From contig JAISBJ010000035.1 in assembly GCA_031266235.1 (NCBI GenBank), forward strand, positions 1 through 9,254: DNA of 9,254 nt. The letters are read 5' to 3'. The translations under genes and the position numbers were made by a program. This stretch comes from Puniceicoccales bacterium. GTDB lineage: Bacteria; Verrucomicrobiota; Verrucomicrobiia; Opitutales; LL51. Of the stretch, positions 1-7,597 are shown piece by piece. Under the pieces are notes generated by a model that was given only the letters and a program-made list of their open reading frames with translations, was not told the DNA's origin and ran no database searches. Position 1 is the stretch's first letter. Each line of letters starts with the position of its first letter.

Positions 1-90
1 ATATCTGTAGAATGAAAAATTTCGGACGTGACGTTCTCCCCGCCCACTGCATCTAGCCTGGCGAAAAGATTTTCATTTGTCAAGATATTT
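1..90. repeat. Direct repeat, copy 1 (may extend left of the window)
   Basis: This copy matches 229-318 at a constant offset of 228 bases. By hand count about 74 of 86 positions agree. Most differences cluster at 23-25 and 58-63. A GC-rich core at 26-56 is nearly identical between copies (two differences). On the minus strand the copy carries a perfect TTGACA hexamer (78-83), so it may be a minus-strand promoter and leader. The copy begins at base 1 of the window, so its true left end is unknown. Confidence 0.85.
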
Positions 91-104
91 TTTTGAAAAA
101 TTTA

Positions 105-142
105 GATCTTTTTTTTGAATATTTTGAAATATTTCAAAGATC
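105..142. repeat. AT-rich inverted repeat with a 16-bp palindrome
   Basis: GATCTTT at 105-111 is the exact reverse complement of AAAGATC at 136-142. Inside lies a perfect 16-bp palindrome, TTTGAAATATTTCAAA, at 123-138. A related but eroded version follows repeat copy 2 at about 312-351. The stem is too AT-rich to be a classical terminator. It could be a protein-binding site or simply sequence typical of AT-rich spacers. Confidence 0.4.
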
Positions 143-228
143 GGATAATTTCGGCTCGTGAAAATAAAAATCCGAGGAAAATCAAAAAATAATATCGGCA
201 GAAAAAATCTGGGGAAAATTAAAAAATG

Positions 229-318
229 ATATCTGTAGAATGAAAAATTTTAAACGTGACGTTCTCCCCTCCCACTGCATTTAGCTAATTAAAAAGATTT
301 TCGTTTGTCAAGATCTTT
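229..318. repeat. Direct repeat, copy 2
   Basis: This is the second copy of the element at 1-90. The conserved core is at 254-284 and the minus-strand TTGACA is at 306-311. Weaker similarity continues to about 351 if a short gap is allowed against 103-144. Two conserved copies in otherwise low-complexity spacer suggest a duplicated promoter/leader or a dispersed intergenic element. Confidence 0.85.
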
Positions 319-444
319 TTAATGTCTTTCTTGGAAATTTTTCAAAGGCCTGAAAATATTTCCACCAATAAAACCATTTTTCCTTGACAAACTATAACTT
401 CTCATTAGCCACAGAATTAGTCGAAAACTTTACGCGGTTAAGCG

Positions 445-470
445 AGCGGAGATCGTACTCCGCTTTTTTT
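445..470 (+). terminator. Intrinsic terminator-like hairpin in the nusA leader
   Basis: AGCGGAG (445-451), a six-base loop (452-457) and CTCCGCT (458-464) form a perfect 7-bp stem. A run of seven T residues (464-470) follows directly. This is the standard form of a rho-independent terminator on the plus strand. It ends 18 bases before the nusA ATG. It may end an upstream transcript or act as an attenuator in the nusA leader. The second reading is attractive because NusA stimulates termination at such hairpins in other bacteria, but it is an inference. Confidence 0.7.
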
Positions 471-488
471 ATCCGTAACCCCCTAGTC

Positions 489-1745
489 ATGAAAACTGGT
501 AGCGAAATTTTAGCCGTACTCGAGTACATGGAAAAAGAGAAGGGCATTCCCCGTGGCAGTATGATCCAGACCATCGCCGATGCCATCCGAGCCGCCGCCC
601 TCAAAAGTATTAACGCCGGCTACGACGTTCGCGTCGAAATTAATCCCAAAACGGGCCACCTTCAGGCTTGGTCCGTCCTCGAAGTCGTCGAGTCCGTCAG
701 CGACCCGCAAGCCCAAATCCATATCTCTAAAGCCAAAGATTTCGATTCCCAAGTGGATATCGGCGACGTCGTCGAAAGAGAAATCGATCCCGCACTCCTC
801 GGACGCATCGCCGCCCAGGGCGCTCGCCAGGCCATTGTCCAGGGGATCCGCCACTTTGAGCGCGAGAAATTGTACGACGATTTTAAGAACTCCATCGGCG
901 ACATCGTCAGCGGCATCGTCCGCCGCCAGGAAGCGGGGAATATTTACGTCGAAATCGGGAAAGCTGAGGCCATTTTGCCCTACCGCGAGCGGATCCCCGG
1001 GGAGGAATACGGAGCGGGCGATCGGGTTTGCTGTTTTTTACTAAAAATTGACCAAACCCAGTACGGCCCGGAGCTGGTTCTGAGTCGCTCCCACAGTCGA
1101 TTTGTGCGGCGGCTATTGGAGTTGGAGGTGGCTGAGATCGCGGATGGCACGGTGGAAATTTACAACATGGCGCGGGAGCCCGGCTATCGCACGAAAATCG
1201 CGGTCCGCAGTAGGGATCCCAAGGTAGACGCGGTGGGGTCTTGCGTGGGAGCGCGCGGCATCCGCATCCGGAATATCGTCAAGGAGCTGGGCGGCGAAAA
1301 AATCGATATCATCCGCTATTCTGACGACCCGGTGGAATTTTTACAGGAGGCGATCCACCCCGCCATCGCCCGCAACATCCGCGTCGACGAGGACAATCGC
1401 CAAATTAATTTCGAAGTGGGCGAGGAGGATTTGGCGGTCGCGATCGGCAAACGGGGGCTCAATGCGCGGCTGACGTCGCGTTTGATGAATTGGAAGCTGG
1501 ACATAAAAAAAGCGGAGTCGGAGAAGGAGAAAAATCTCAACAAAAAGATCCAACAGGCGACGGCGGGCCTCAATAATATCCCCGGGATCGACGGCGATTT
1601 GGCCCAGCGTTTAGTGGCTTGCGGGTTTACGGACATTGACGTTTTCGACGACGTGACGCCGGCTGATTTACAGGACGCGGGATTTTCTGCGGAAGAATCG
1701 CAATTCGTTCTTGAAAATATAAAAAATTTCAGAAATTCTCAGTGA
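489..1745 (+). CDS. nusA: Transcription termination/antitermination factor NusA
   Basis: NusA binds RNA polymerase and nascent RNA in the cytoplasm and modulates pausing, intrinsic termination and antitermination. The 418-residue product shows the family order: an N-terminal polymerase-binding domain (about 1-130), an S1 domain starting near residue 137, and two KH domains with GARG at 254-257 and GKRG at 320-323. A short helix-hairpin-helix-like C-terminal domain follows (about 360-415). It is shorter than E. coli NusA (495 residues), which has two C-terminal acidic repeats. I chose ATG 489 because the protein then begins with a typical NusA N-terminus (SEILAVLEYMEKEKG). The frame stays open back to TTG 384, but that extension would run through the terminator hairpin and does not look like NusA. 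No clear Shine-Dalgarno sequence precedes 489. infB starts six bases after the stop codon. Confidence 0.97.
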   Translation: MKTGSEILAVLEYMEKEKGIPRGSMIQTIADAIRAAALKSINAGYDVRVEINPKTGHLQAWSVLEVVESVSDPQAQIHISKAKDFDSQVDIGDVVEREIDPALLGRIAAQGARQAIVQGIRHFEREKLYDDFKNSIGDIVSGIVRRQEAGNIYVEIGKAEAILPYRERIPGEEYGAGDRVCCFLLKIDQTQYGPELVLSRSHSRFVRRLLELEVAEIADGTVEIYNMAREPGYRTKIAVRSRDPKVDAVGSCVGARGIRIRNIVKELGGEKIDIIRYSDDPVEFLQEAIHPAIARNIRVDEDNRQINFEVGEEDLAVAIGKRGLNARLTSRLMNWKLDIKKAESEKEKNLNKKIQQATAGLNNIPGIDGDLAQRLVACGFTDIDVFDDVTPADLQDAGFSAEESQFVLENIKNFRNSQ

Positions 1746-1751
1746 GAGCGC

Positions 1752-4346
1752 ATGAGTGTCAGGGTATATCAGTTGGCGAGGGATTTAGGGATGGGCAGCA
1801 AGGAGGTGATCCAGTTGCTCCTCGAGCGCGGCCTGAAAATTACGAGTGCGTCCAGCTCGATCCCGAATATTTATGCCAACGCGCTGATGGAAGAATTGGG
1901 GAATAGTGCGGCAGTAGTTGAGGAGAAACCGTCGGAAGCGGAAAATTTTACAGAAAATTTACCCCAAATAACCGAAGGAGAAGCCGCCGTTCCAGCGGAA
2001 GATATTCAGCCCATTGTGCCAGAAAGTTCGGGAGATTCGCCGACTTCGGGGGCTGTGGAGGTCGCGGAGGAAAATTTTGGGAAAAATGTTTCGGAGGGAT
2101 CCGATTGGACCGATGGCGTTTCGCCGGAAACGCGCGGAAACACGGTGGTGGCGAACACTTACAGCGCGCCCATTCCTAAAAAATTTATAAAAATTCCACT
2201 GCCCCAGGCGCCGAAAAAAGCCCCCATGATATTTGTTGCGGACGCGGCTCGGGCGGGCGGCGGCGAGGTTCTGCGCGCGGCGGAGGCGGAGGAAAAAGTG
2301 AGTGCGGTAGGGGCGGCGACGGTGGTCGAAAAGGAGGCGGAATCTGGGGCCACTGCTGCTGCGACGCCCGGTGGGAGCGGGGCAAGTGCGGGGCGCGGTC
2401 GTCCTGCGGAGGGTAGCGAAAATGCTTCCCGGGCGGCTCCCAGAAAGGCCCCGCCGGTAAATTTCAAGGAAAAACGCGCGGCGCCGACGGTCCGTTTCCA
2501 ATTTAAATCCCGCGAGCAGCGCGACGATAACCCCTTTAACGCCATAAAAATACCGGGCCTCGCCGACGAAACCGACACGAAAAATAGTGAGCTCAAGCCA
2601 CTGGTTTACCGGGCGCCATTGATCCTGCGCGACTTCGCTCAAAAGCTTGGTTTGAAGCCATTTCAGCTGATTTCCGAGCTCATGCGCCGGGGGATTTTTG
2701 CTTCGATTAACCAGCAAATCGCGGACGATATCGCGACGAGTGTCGCCGCAAAATACGGCTTCAAGCTCGAGATTCGCCAGAAAACGGATGGCGCCAAGTC
2801 GAACGCGCCGAAGGCGAAGGTCGTTATTCCCAAAGAATTGCTGCCCAGGCCGCCTGTGGTCTGCATTTTGGGGCACGTGGACCACGGCAAGACGACGCTG
2901 CTGGACACCATCCGCCACGCGAACGTCGTCGCCAGGGAAGCCGGCGGGATCACGCAGCACGTCGACGCCTACCAGGTCGAGCACGATGGTAAAAAAATTA
3001 CATTTTTAGACACGCCGGGCCACGCAGCGTTTTCGAATATGCGGGAGCGCGGCGCGAACATCACGGACATCGCGATTTTGGTTGTGGCGGCCGACGACGG
3101 TTTTATGCCGCAGACCGACGAAGCCCTGAAATTCGCACAGAAAGCGGAAATTCCGGTGGTTGTGGCGATTAACAAGATCGATGCCAAGGGCGCCAACGTC
3201 GACCGCGTCAAGCAGCAGATGCAGCAGCGGGGTATTGCGCCCGAGGAGTGGGGTGGCGACACGCTGTGCATGGGGATTTCTGCGCTCAAGGGCACCCACG
3301 TCGACGAGCTGCTGTCGCTGGTTTTGTTGCAGGCGGAGATCATGGAGCTGAAGGCCGATTACAAATGCCCTGCGGTGGGCATCGTGATTGAGGCGCAAGT
3401 GGACGTTGGCCGTGGGGCGGCGGCGACGGTCATCATTCGTGAGGGGACGTTGAAGGTGGGCGACGCGATGGTTTGCGGGCAGGAATATTGCCGCGTGCGT
3501 TCCATGTTGGACGAACATTCGAAGGCGGTGAAGGCGGCGATGCCGGCGATGGCGGTAAAAATTATCGGATGGAGTGGCATACCGGAGGTGGGCGACGTGG
3601 CTACGGTTGTGTCGGACGAGAAGGCGGCCAAAAAGCAGGGCGAGGAGAACCGGAACGAGGCCAGGCGCACGGAAGTCGAGCCCGCGAAGATCGCCGATGT
3701 GAAGGCGTTATTTGAAGCGATGGCTTCGCAAAAGCAAAAAATTTTAAAAATAATTGTAAAATGCGACGTCCATGGGACGCGCGAGGCGCTCGTAGACTGT
3801 TTAGGTGCGATCCGGAGTACGAGGGTTAAGCTTGAGGTTTTGAGTTCAGGAGTTGGGGCGATTTCGCGGACGGACATTGAGTTTGCGAGTTCGTCGGAGG
3901 CGGTGGTGATTGGTTTCAACGTGAAGATGGACAGCGGCGCGGCTCCTCTGGCCAAAAATAAGAACGTGCGGGTCATTTTACACAATATTATTTACGAATT
4001 GATCGACTGCGTGAGGGAGGCGATGGCGGAGCTGCTGGACTACGAGTACACGGAGAGTCATTTGGGGACGGCTGAGGTGCGGCAAATTTTTCATTTAGCG
4101 CGGGCGATGGTCGCGGGGTGCATGGTGACCGGCGGGCAGATCGTGCGCGACAAATCCGTGCGCGTGCGCCGGGGCAATAAAATTTTATTCGAGGGCAGCA
4201 TCGATTCGCTGAAGCGGCAAAAAGACGATCAGATGGAAGTGCGTTCTGGGTTTGAATGCGGCATTAAAGTGAGTGGATTTTCGGCGTTTGAAGTGGGGGA
4301 TACGATTGAAAGTTTCGAGATGGTGCGCCACCGTCAGACGCTATGA
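1752..4346 (+). CDS. infB: Translation initiation factor IF-2
   Basis: IF-2 is the GTPase that brings initiator fMet-tRNA to the 30S subunit and promotes 70S joining. The 864-residue protein has an IF2-N domain at residues 1-50 and a long low-complexity linker (about 50-283) rich in Ala, Gly and Glu. A second IF2-N domain lies at about 284-344. The GTPase domain has G1 GHVDHGKT at 374-381, a GGITQH switch motif, DTPGH at 420-424, NKID at 474-477 and SALKG near 510. Domains II, III and the tRNA-binding C-domain follow and end in RHRQTL. All GTPase motifs look intact. Length is close to that of E. coli IF-2 (890). The gene lies six bases after nusA and overlaps rbfA by four bases (ATGA), which implies operon expression and translational coupling. 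Large minus-strand frames opposite it are composition shadows. Confidence 0.98.
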   Translation: MSVRVYQLARDLGMGSKEVIQLLLERGLKITSASSSIPNIYANALMEELGNSAAVVEEKPSEAENFTENLPQITEGEAAVPAEDIQPIVPESSGDSPTSGAVEVAEENFGKNVSEGSDWTDGVSPETRGNTVVANTYSAPIPKKFIKIPLPQAPKKAPMIFVADAARAGGGEVLRAAEAEEKVSAVGAATVVEKEAESGATAAATPGGSGASAGRGRPAEGSENASRAAPRKAPPVNFKEKRAAPTVRFQFKSREQRDDNPFNAIKIPGLADETDTKNSELKPLVYRAPLILRDFAQKLGLKPFQLISELMRRGIFASINQQIADDIATSVAAKYGFKLEIRQKTDGAKSNAPKAKVVIPKELLPRPPVVCILGHVDHGKTTLLDTIRHANVVAREAGGITQHVDAYQVEHDGKKITFLDTPGHAAFSNMRERGANITDIAILVVAADDGFMPQTDEALKFAQKAEIPVVVAINKIDAKGANVDRVKQQMQQRGIAPEEWGGDTLCMGISALKGTHVDELLSLVLLQAEIMELKADYKCPAVGIVIEAQVDVGRGAAATVIIREGTLKVGDAMVCGQEYCRVRSMLDEHSKAVKAAMPAMAVKIIGWSGIPEVGDVATVVSDEKAAKKQGEENRNEARRTEVEPAKIADVKALFEAMASQKQKILKIIVKCDVHGTREALVDCLGAIRSTRVKLEVLSSGVGAISRTDIEFASSSEAVVIGFNVKMDSGAAPLAKNKNVRVILHNIIYELIDCVREAMAELLDYEYTESHLGTAEVRQIFHLARAMVAGCMVTGGQIVRDKSVRVRRGNKILFEGSIDSLKRQKDDQMEVRSGFECGIKVSGFSAFEVGDTIESFEMVRHRQTL

Positions 4347-4687
4347 GTTTGCATTTGAACCGAGTCAACGAGGCGGTCGGGCATGAAATTAGCCGTGCGC
4401 TGCGGATTTATTTTCGCGAGGAGGCGGCCAATATTACGATTGTTGGGGCGCAGGTATCGTCCGATTTGCGGCTAGCGTGTGTGAAATTTTCGGTCATTGG
4501 GGATGATGCGGCGCGCAGTTTGGCGGCTCGATTTTTTGCGAAACGTAAAAATTTTATAAAAAAAAAGTTATGCGACCGCATTCGGATGCGTCGCGTTCCG
4601 GAGTTGCGCTTTGAGATGACCGATGCCATTGCCCATGGGAACGATTTGATTGAGCTCCTCGACGGGATTGCCGAAGGCGAGATGTAA
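4343..4687 (+). CDS. rbfA: Ribosome-binding factor A
   Basis: RbfA is a small KH-type protein that binds the immature 30S subunit and helps late 16S rRNA processing and cold adaptation. The 114-residue product has the family length and pattern: an N-terminal RVNEAVGHEISRAL helix, a VSSDLRLACVKFSV strand region, and the C-terminal signature RMRRVPELRF followed by an acidic helix ending in LIELLDGI. Its start codon overlaps the infB stop (ATGA), the classical infB-rbfA arrangement. In many genomes truB follows; here a small lipoprotein-like frame and pilus-type genes follow instead. Confidence 0.93.
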   Translation: MSLHLNRVNEAVGHEISRALRIYFREEAANITIVGAQVSSDLRLACVKFSVIGDDAARSLAARFFAKRKNFIKKKLCDRIRMRRVPELRFEMTDAIAHGNDLIELLDGIAEGEM

Positions 4688-4692
4688 ATTTT

Positions 4693-4875
4693 ATGGAAAA
4701 ATTTTTTATTTTTTTTATATTTTTTACGTTTGCCGGATGCAATGCGCAGCGGGCTCCGGACGAGTCGCCGTTGCCTTGGAATCGGCCAGCGCCGTGGGAA
4801 TTGCGGCGGGACGTTTCGACATCTCTGCAGTTCCACAAGTCCTACAAGCCCGCGATTTCTAGTAAAACTCAATGA
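4693..4875 (+). CDS. Small predicted lipoprotein, function unknown
   Basis: The 60-residue product starts with MEKFFIFFIFFTFAGC: one charged segment, a very hydrophobic phenylalanine-rich core, then FAGC, a good lipobox with Cys16 as the lipidated residue. The remaining ~44 residues are polar, proline-rich and lack an obvious fold. They include PWNRP at residues 28-32; a matching PWNGP occurs in the exported protein encoded at 7594-8448. The gene starts five bases after the rbfA stop, but its Shine-Dalgarno sequence is weak. Other frames overlapping this interval (4650-4862 and 4730-4969) have no signal peptide or family resemblance. Membrane anchoring is inferred from the lipobox. I do not recognise a named family. 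Confidence 0.6.
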   Translation: MEKFFIFFIFFTFAGCNAQRAPDESPLPWNRPAPWELRRDVSTSLQFHKSYKPAISSKTQ

Positions 4876-4900
4876 ATTTCCATGTAATGAAAATTTACAA

Positions 4901-4933
4901 TTGACTTTTTGTGTAAAAGTTTTAGTCCTAAAA
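4901..4933 (+). promoter_or_regulatory. Possible promoter/operator before the pilus genes
   Basis: TTGACT at 4901-4906 is a near-consensus -35 box. No strong -10 box follows at the ideal distance. A perfect inverted repeat, TTTTAG-TC-CTAAAA, covers 4920-4933, where a -10 region would lie. This may be an operator overlapping a weak promoter. It is the only promoter-like structure I see between rbfA and the pilus gene set. Confidence 0.3.
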
Positions 4934-4979
4934 GTCGGAGTGGAGTCGCGGTGGCGGTCGGGATTTTAAGGGATTGGAT

Positions 4980-6713
4980 TTGAAAGGGAATGTAAAAATT
5001 GTTTTATGCATTGCGGGCGACGGGGTGAGTTTGTGCCAAGTCGCCGATCAGAAGGGCCGCGGCTATATTCTTTCGAGTCAAGTTGTTCGCGTCGAAGGGG
5101 ATTCGGAAAGTTGGTTACCCGATGCGCTGGCGAAATTTGATCCGAAATTGTTAAAAAAAGTTAAAGATATTGTTTTCGCGACGGACCTAATTTCCTGTTT
5201 GCCGCTGGATATATTTTATTTGCGCAGCGTTAATTTTACTCGGGCTGCCGCTTTCGAACTCGAAAATTTGTTGGGCGATAAGTGTACGCAATTTCAGTTT
5301 GGCCTTTGGCAGACGAGCGAAAAACAAACGGCCTACGCGTTCCTGATCCCCAAAGTACAACTGGCTCAATTTTTAAAAATTTTTGAAAAATTTGCTATAA
5401 AAAATCCAAAAATTTTACTTTCTCCGGTGATGTTTGCCGACGAAGCTAAGCGGCAAGTAGCGAAAAATTTTACTGTTTTTTTAAATGTCGGCCGCAATAT
5501 TTTATCCTTCGCGTTGCAGAGTGGCGCGGAACAGCATGTGGGGGCGTTGCCCATCAATTTGCGGGAATTGACGAGGAAAATTTCCCAGAGTTTCGGCCGC
5601 GAAGTGAGTGAAAATGAGCTCCACAGGGTTTTCGGCGATGGCGAGTCGAGAAAAATGTACCCTCAAATTCAGGGCCCGTTGGATGAATTTTTTGGCGGAT
5701 TATGTGCCGCGATTGTAAAAAAAACGAAGGAATTTTTTAAGGAAAATCAGGAAATAACTTTCGTGGTCGGCGGACTCTACGATGCCCCCTACGGCGTCGC
5801 GGCCCATTTCAAAAATGTCGGAAAAATGCAGTCCTACGGCGCGTTTTTTCGGTCGCAGATTTCGCCTGCCATCGGGCCGGAAGTGGTTTCGGCGCTGGAG
5901 CCCTTCATCCCCGCGCTGCTGTCGGCGGCTTCCCTCGACAAAAAACGCTTGGAGCAAATCGTCAATTTGCGGAGCGACGCGATTGCTTTCAAAACGGAAA
6001 AGCGGCGTCATTTTTTTTACGAGGAGTTCGTTGCGGGGCTGATTTGCTGTGCGTCGGCGTTGTTTTATTTCGCCCAAAAAGTCAATTGCCAGGCCCAACA
6101 GGAGGAAGCGGAATGTAAAAAATTGCTCGCCAGACGCACCCGATTGGCGGACTTCGCCGGGCAGATTGAAGCCATCGACGGCCGCGTCAAAGAGCAAAAA
6201 AAAGTGCTGAGCGACATCCTCGTTTACGCGGAGCAGAGCCGCATGTTTTGCGAATTGTTGAACGTTTTGCAGGGGATTTTATTTCGGGCGGGCGACGTCT
6301 ATCTCACGTCTTTCGTTTGGAGCACGGGGGCTGCGAAGGGTAAAAAAGCTGATGCCCAGCCAGGTAAAAAAGATGCAAAAAATGTAAAAAAGAAGGTCGC
6401 TGCCAAAAAAGTAGAACTTAAAACTGGAGATAAGGCGGAGGCGAAGACCCAGGCGCAAGAGGTGGGTTCCGAGGCTGCTGCGGTCGCGTCATCGATCAAT
6501 CTTTCGGGGGCGATGTTCATCGGCGACGTCGAGATGACCCAGGACATTAAACAAAATTTTAACGATAAATTTAACGCGATGTTCGAACAAATTCGGCGCT
6601 TACCCGTTTGCGCGGGTGTCACCGATATCAAAGTCAATGCCCCGGAAAATTGCAAAATCACGTTCCGCTGCACGCTCCAACTGGACCCCCAATCGAAGGT
6701 CATCGCGCCATGA
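4980..6713 (+). CDS. PilM-like actin-fold protein with membrane segment and PilN-like domain
   Basis: This 577-residue protein looks like an inner-membrane platform component of a type IV pilus/type II secretion-like system. Residues 1-~330 have the alternating pattern of a PilM/GspL actin-like fold, including VVGGLYD with Gly264-Gly265. One hydrophobic segment lies at about 348-368, followed by a coiled coil. A Lys/Ala-rich tract covers about 451-502, and a C-terminal domain (about 505-577) looks like PilN/GspL periplasmic domains. The nucleotide-binding motifs seem degenerate: IAGDG replaces the usual phosphate-1 loop, and NVG at 169-171 stands where DIG is typical. I prefer TTG 4980 because AAGGGA (4968-4973) lies six bases upstream; TTG 4974 would abut that site. 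The architecture recalls Amuc_1101 of Akkermansia. The stop overlaps the next start (ATGA). Confidence 0.75.
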   Translation: MKGNVKIVLCIAGDGVSLCQVADQKGRGYILSSQVVRVEGDSESWLPDALAKFDPKLLKKVKDIVFATDLISCLPLDIFYLRSVNFTRAAAFELENLLGDKCTQFQFGLWQTSEKQTAYAFLIPKVQLAQFLKIFEKFAIKNPKILLSPVMFADEAKRQVAKNFTVFLNVGRNILSFALQSGAEQHVGALPINLRELTRKISQSFGREVSENELHRVFGDGESRKMYPQIQGPLDEFFGGLCAAIVKKTKEFFKENQEITFVVGGLYDAPYGVAAHFKNVGKMQSYGAFFRSQISPAIGPEVVSALEPFIPALLSAASLDKKRLEQIVNLRSDAIAFKTEKRRHFFYEEFVAGLICCASALFYFAQKVNCQAQQEEAECKKLLARRTRLADFAGQIEAIDGRVKEQKKVLSDILVYAEQSRMFCELLNVLQGILFRAGDVYLTSFVWSTGAAKGKKADAQPGKKDAKNVKKKVAAKKVELKTGDKAEAKTQAQEVGSEAAAVASSINLSGAMFIGDVEMTQDIKQNFNDKFNAMFEQIRRLPVCAGVTDIKVNAPENCKITFRCTLQLDPQSKVIAP

Positions 6714-7597
6714 AAAATATTATAAAAAAATGTATACAGTTTGCGGTTCCCGTCGCGCTATGTGCTGCGATCGCGGCGCTGCTTCATGGGATTTTGGGCA
6801 AGCGGCAAGTGATCGATTCGGCGACGGAAGATCGGCGGAAAATAGAAGCGGAAATTGGGCAATTGTTCCGGGCGAAATGGGCGCCCACGGAGGAAAATCT
6901 CTACCAAATAACACAAAAATCGAAGGCCTACGACGCGGATTATGCGCTCTGTATGTCGGCGAGGAAGCGCCTGAAATGTAAATTTTTCGACGGAAAAAAG
7001 CCGGAAAATGAGGTCGATCTTTACTTTTCTCTAATGTCCTATGTGCAATTTTTGACCGCAAATGCCGGCGAAACCGCCACCACTATCCCCCCAAATTTTT
7101 TCTTTTGCTTCGAGCCATATGTAAAAAAAGATCTCATACCGCAGCGCGACCAGATCCCTGAATTGTATAAGCAAAGTAAAATAATTGCTCAGCTGCTGGT
7201 CCTCCTTTTTCAGTCCAATGGGCGCGGGATCGAGCTGCAGAGCGTCATGCGGGAGAGCGTGGACCGGCCCGATTCCGGGAAAAAAAGGGGCGATAGCGTG
7301 GGGACGATCGATGGCAGCCGGTCGGCGTTTTTGCGTAAAAATAATTTAAAATCATATATTTTTAGCATCGATTTTACGGCCCATACGGACGATTTTCGCC
7401 GCTTCATCAATCAGCTGCAGGAGTATAATTTGCCCGTCATTATCCGCTCGTTGGACATCAATTCCGCGCAAAAAAGTGGCGGCGGCGGCGATGCTATCGC
7501 GGCGACGGAGAAAGTAAAAATTGCCCTTGTTTTGGAGTGGGTGTTCATTGAGTATGATAAAAATTCGTTAAAATCCGGGGAAATTATTAAAGAATGA
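6710..7597 (+). CDS. Amuc_1100-like single-pass periplasmic protein (PilN/PilO type)
   Basis: The 295-residue product has a short basic cytoplasmic N-terminus, one transmembrane helix (about 11-29), a helical coiled-coil-like stretch (about 33-90), and a periplasmic region. Near the C-terminus a helix-strand pattern, DDFRRFINQLQEYNLPVIIRSLDI, is followed by a strand KIALVLEWVFIEY. This resembles the ferredoxin-like repeats of PilN/PilO/GspM and of the Akkermansia surface protein Amuc_1100 (317 residues). The similarity is one of architecture and position, not a strong motif. ATG 6710 overlaps the upstream stop and the gene overlaps the next start, so the three genes are translationally coupled. 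The frame stays open upstream to 6608 inside the previous gene, but the membrane helix argues for 6710. Confidence 0.7.
   Translation: MKNIIKKCIQFAVPVALCAAIAALLHGILGKRQVIDSATEDRRKIEAEIGQLFRAKWAPTEENLYQITQKSKAYDADYALCMSARKRLKCKFFDGKKPENEVDLYFSLMSYVQFLTANAGETATTIPPNFFFCFEPYVKKDLIPQRDQIPELYKQSKIIAQLLVLLFQSNGRGIELQSVMRESVDRPDSGKKRGDSVGTIDGSRSAFLRKNNLKSYIFSIDFTAHTDDFRRFINQLQEYNLPVIIRSLDINSAQKSGGGGDAIAATEKVKIALVLEWVFIEYDKNSLKSGEIIKE

Larger units (their letters stand above)
1..488. other. AT-rich non-coding region upstream of nusA
   Basis: No convincing open reading frame lies here on either strand. The stretch contains two copies of a direct repeat (1-90 and 229-318), an AT-rich inverted repeat between them (105-142), and a terminator-like hairpin next to nusA (445-470). 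A TTGACA hexamer at 384-389 and a TATAAC hexamer at 393-398 are each promoter-like, but they are not spaced to work together, so the nusA promoter is not located with confidence. rimP, which often precedes nusA, is not present in this window. Confidence 0.7.

Noticed and set aside
384..488. N-terminal extension of NusA from TTG 384
   Set aside because: It has no ribosome-binding site, starts on a TTGACA promoter-like hexamer, runs through a terminator hairpin, and the added residues do not resemble NusA. ATG 489 gives a normal N-terminus.
1959..2984. 341-codon minus-strand frame opposite infB
   Set aside because: The product is Arg/Phe-rich without a recognisable domain and lies fully opposite the intact IF-2 gene; it is a shadow of GC-biased codons.
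4408..4872. Minus-strand frames opposite rbfA and the small lipoprotein gene
   Set aside because: They are antisense to a well-supported RbfA gene, have basic low-complexity products and no start signals.
4650..4969. Other plus-strand small frames (4650-4862, 4730-4969)
   Set aside because: They overlap the lipoprotein frame in other registers, lack a signal peptide and ribosome-binding site, and encode compositionally odd peptides.
5700..6197. 165-codon minus-strand frame opposite the PilM-like gene
   Set aside because: No ribosome-binding site or family resemblance; it mirrors the plus-strand coding pattern.
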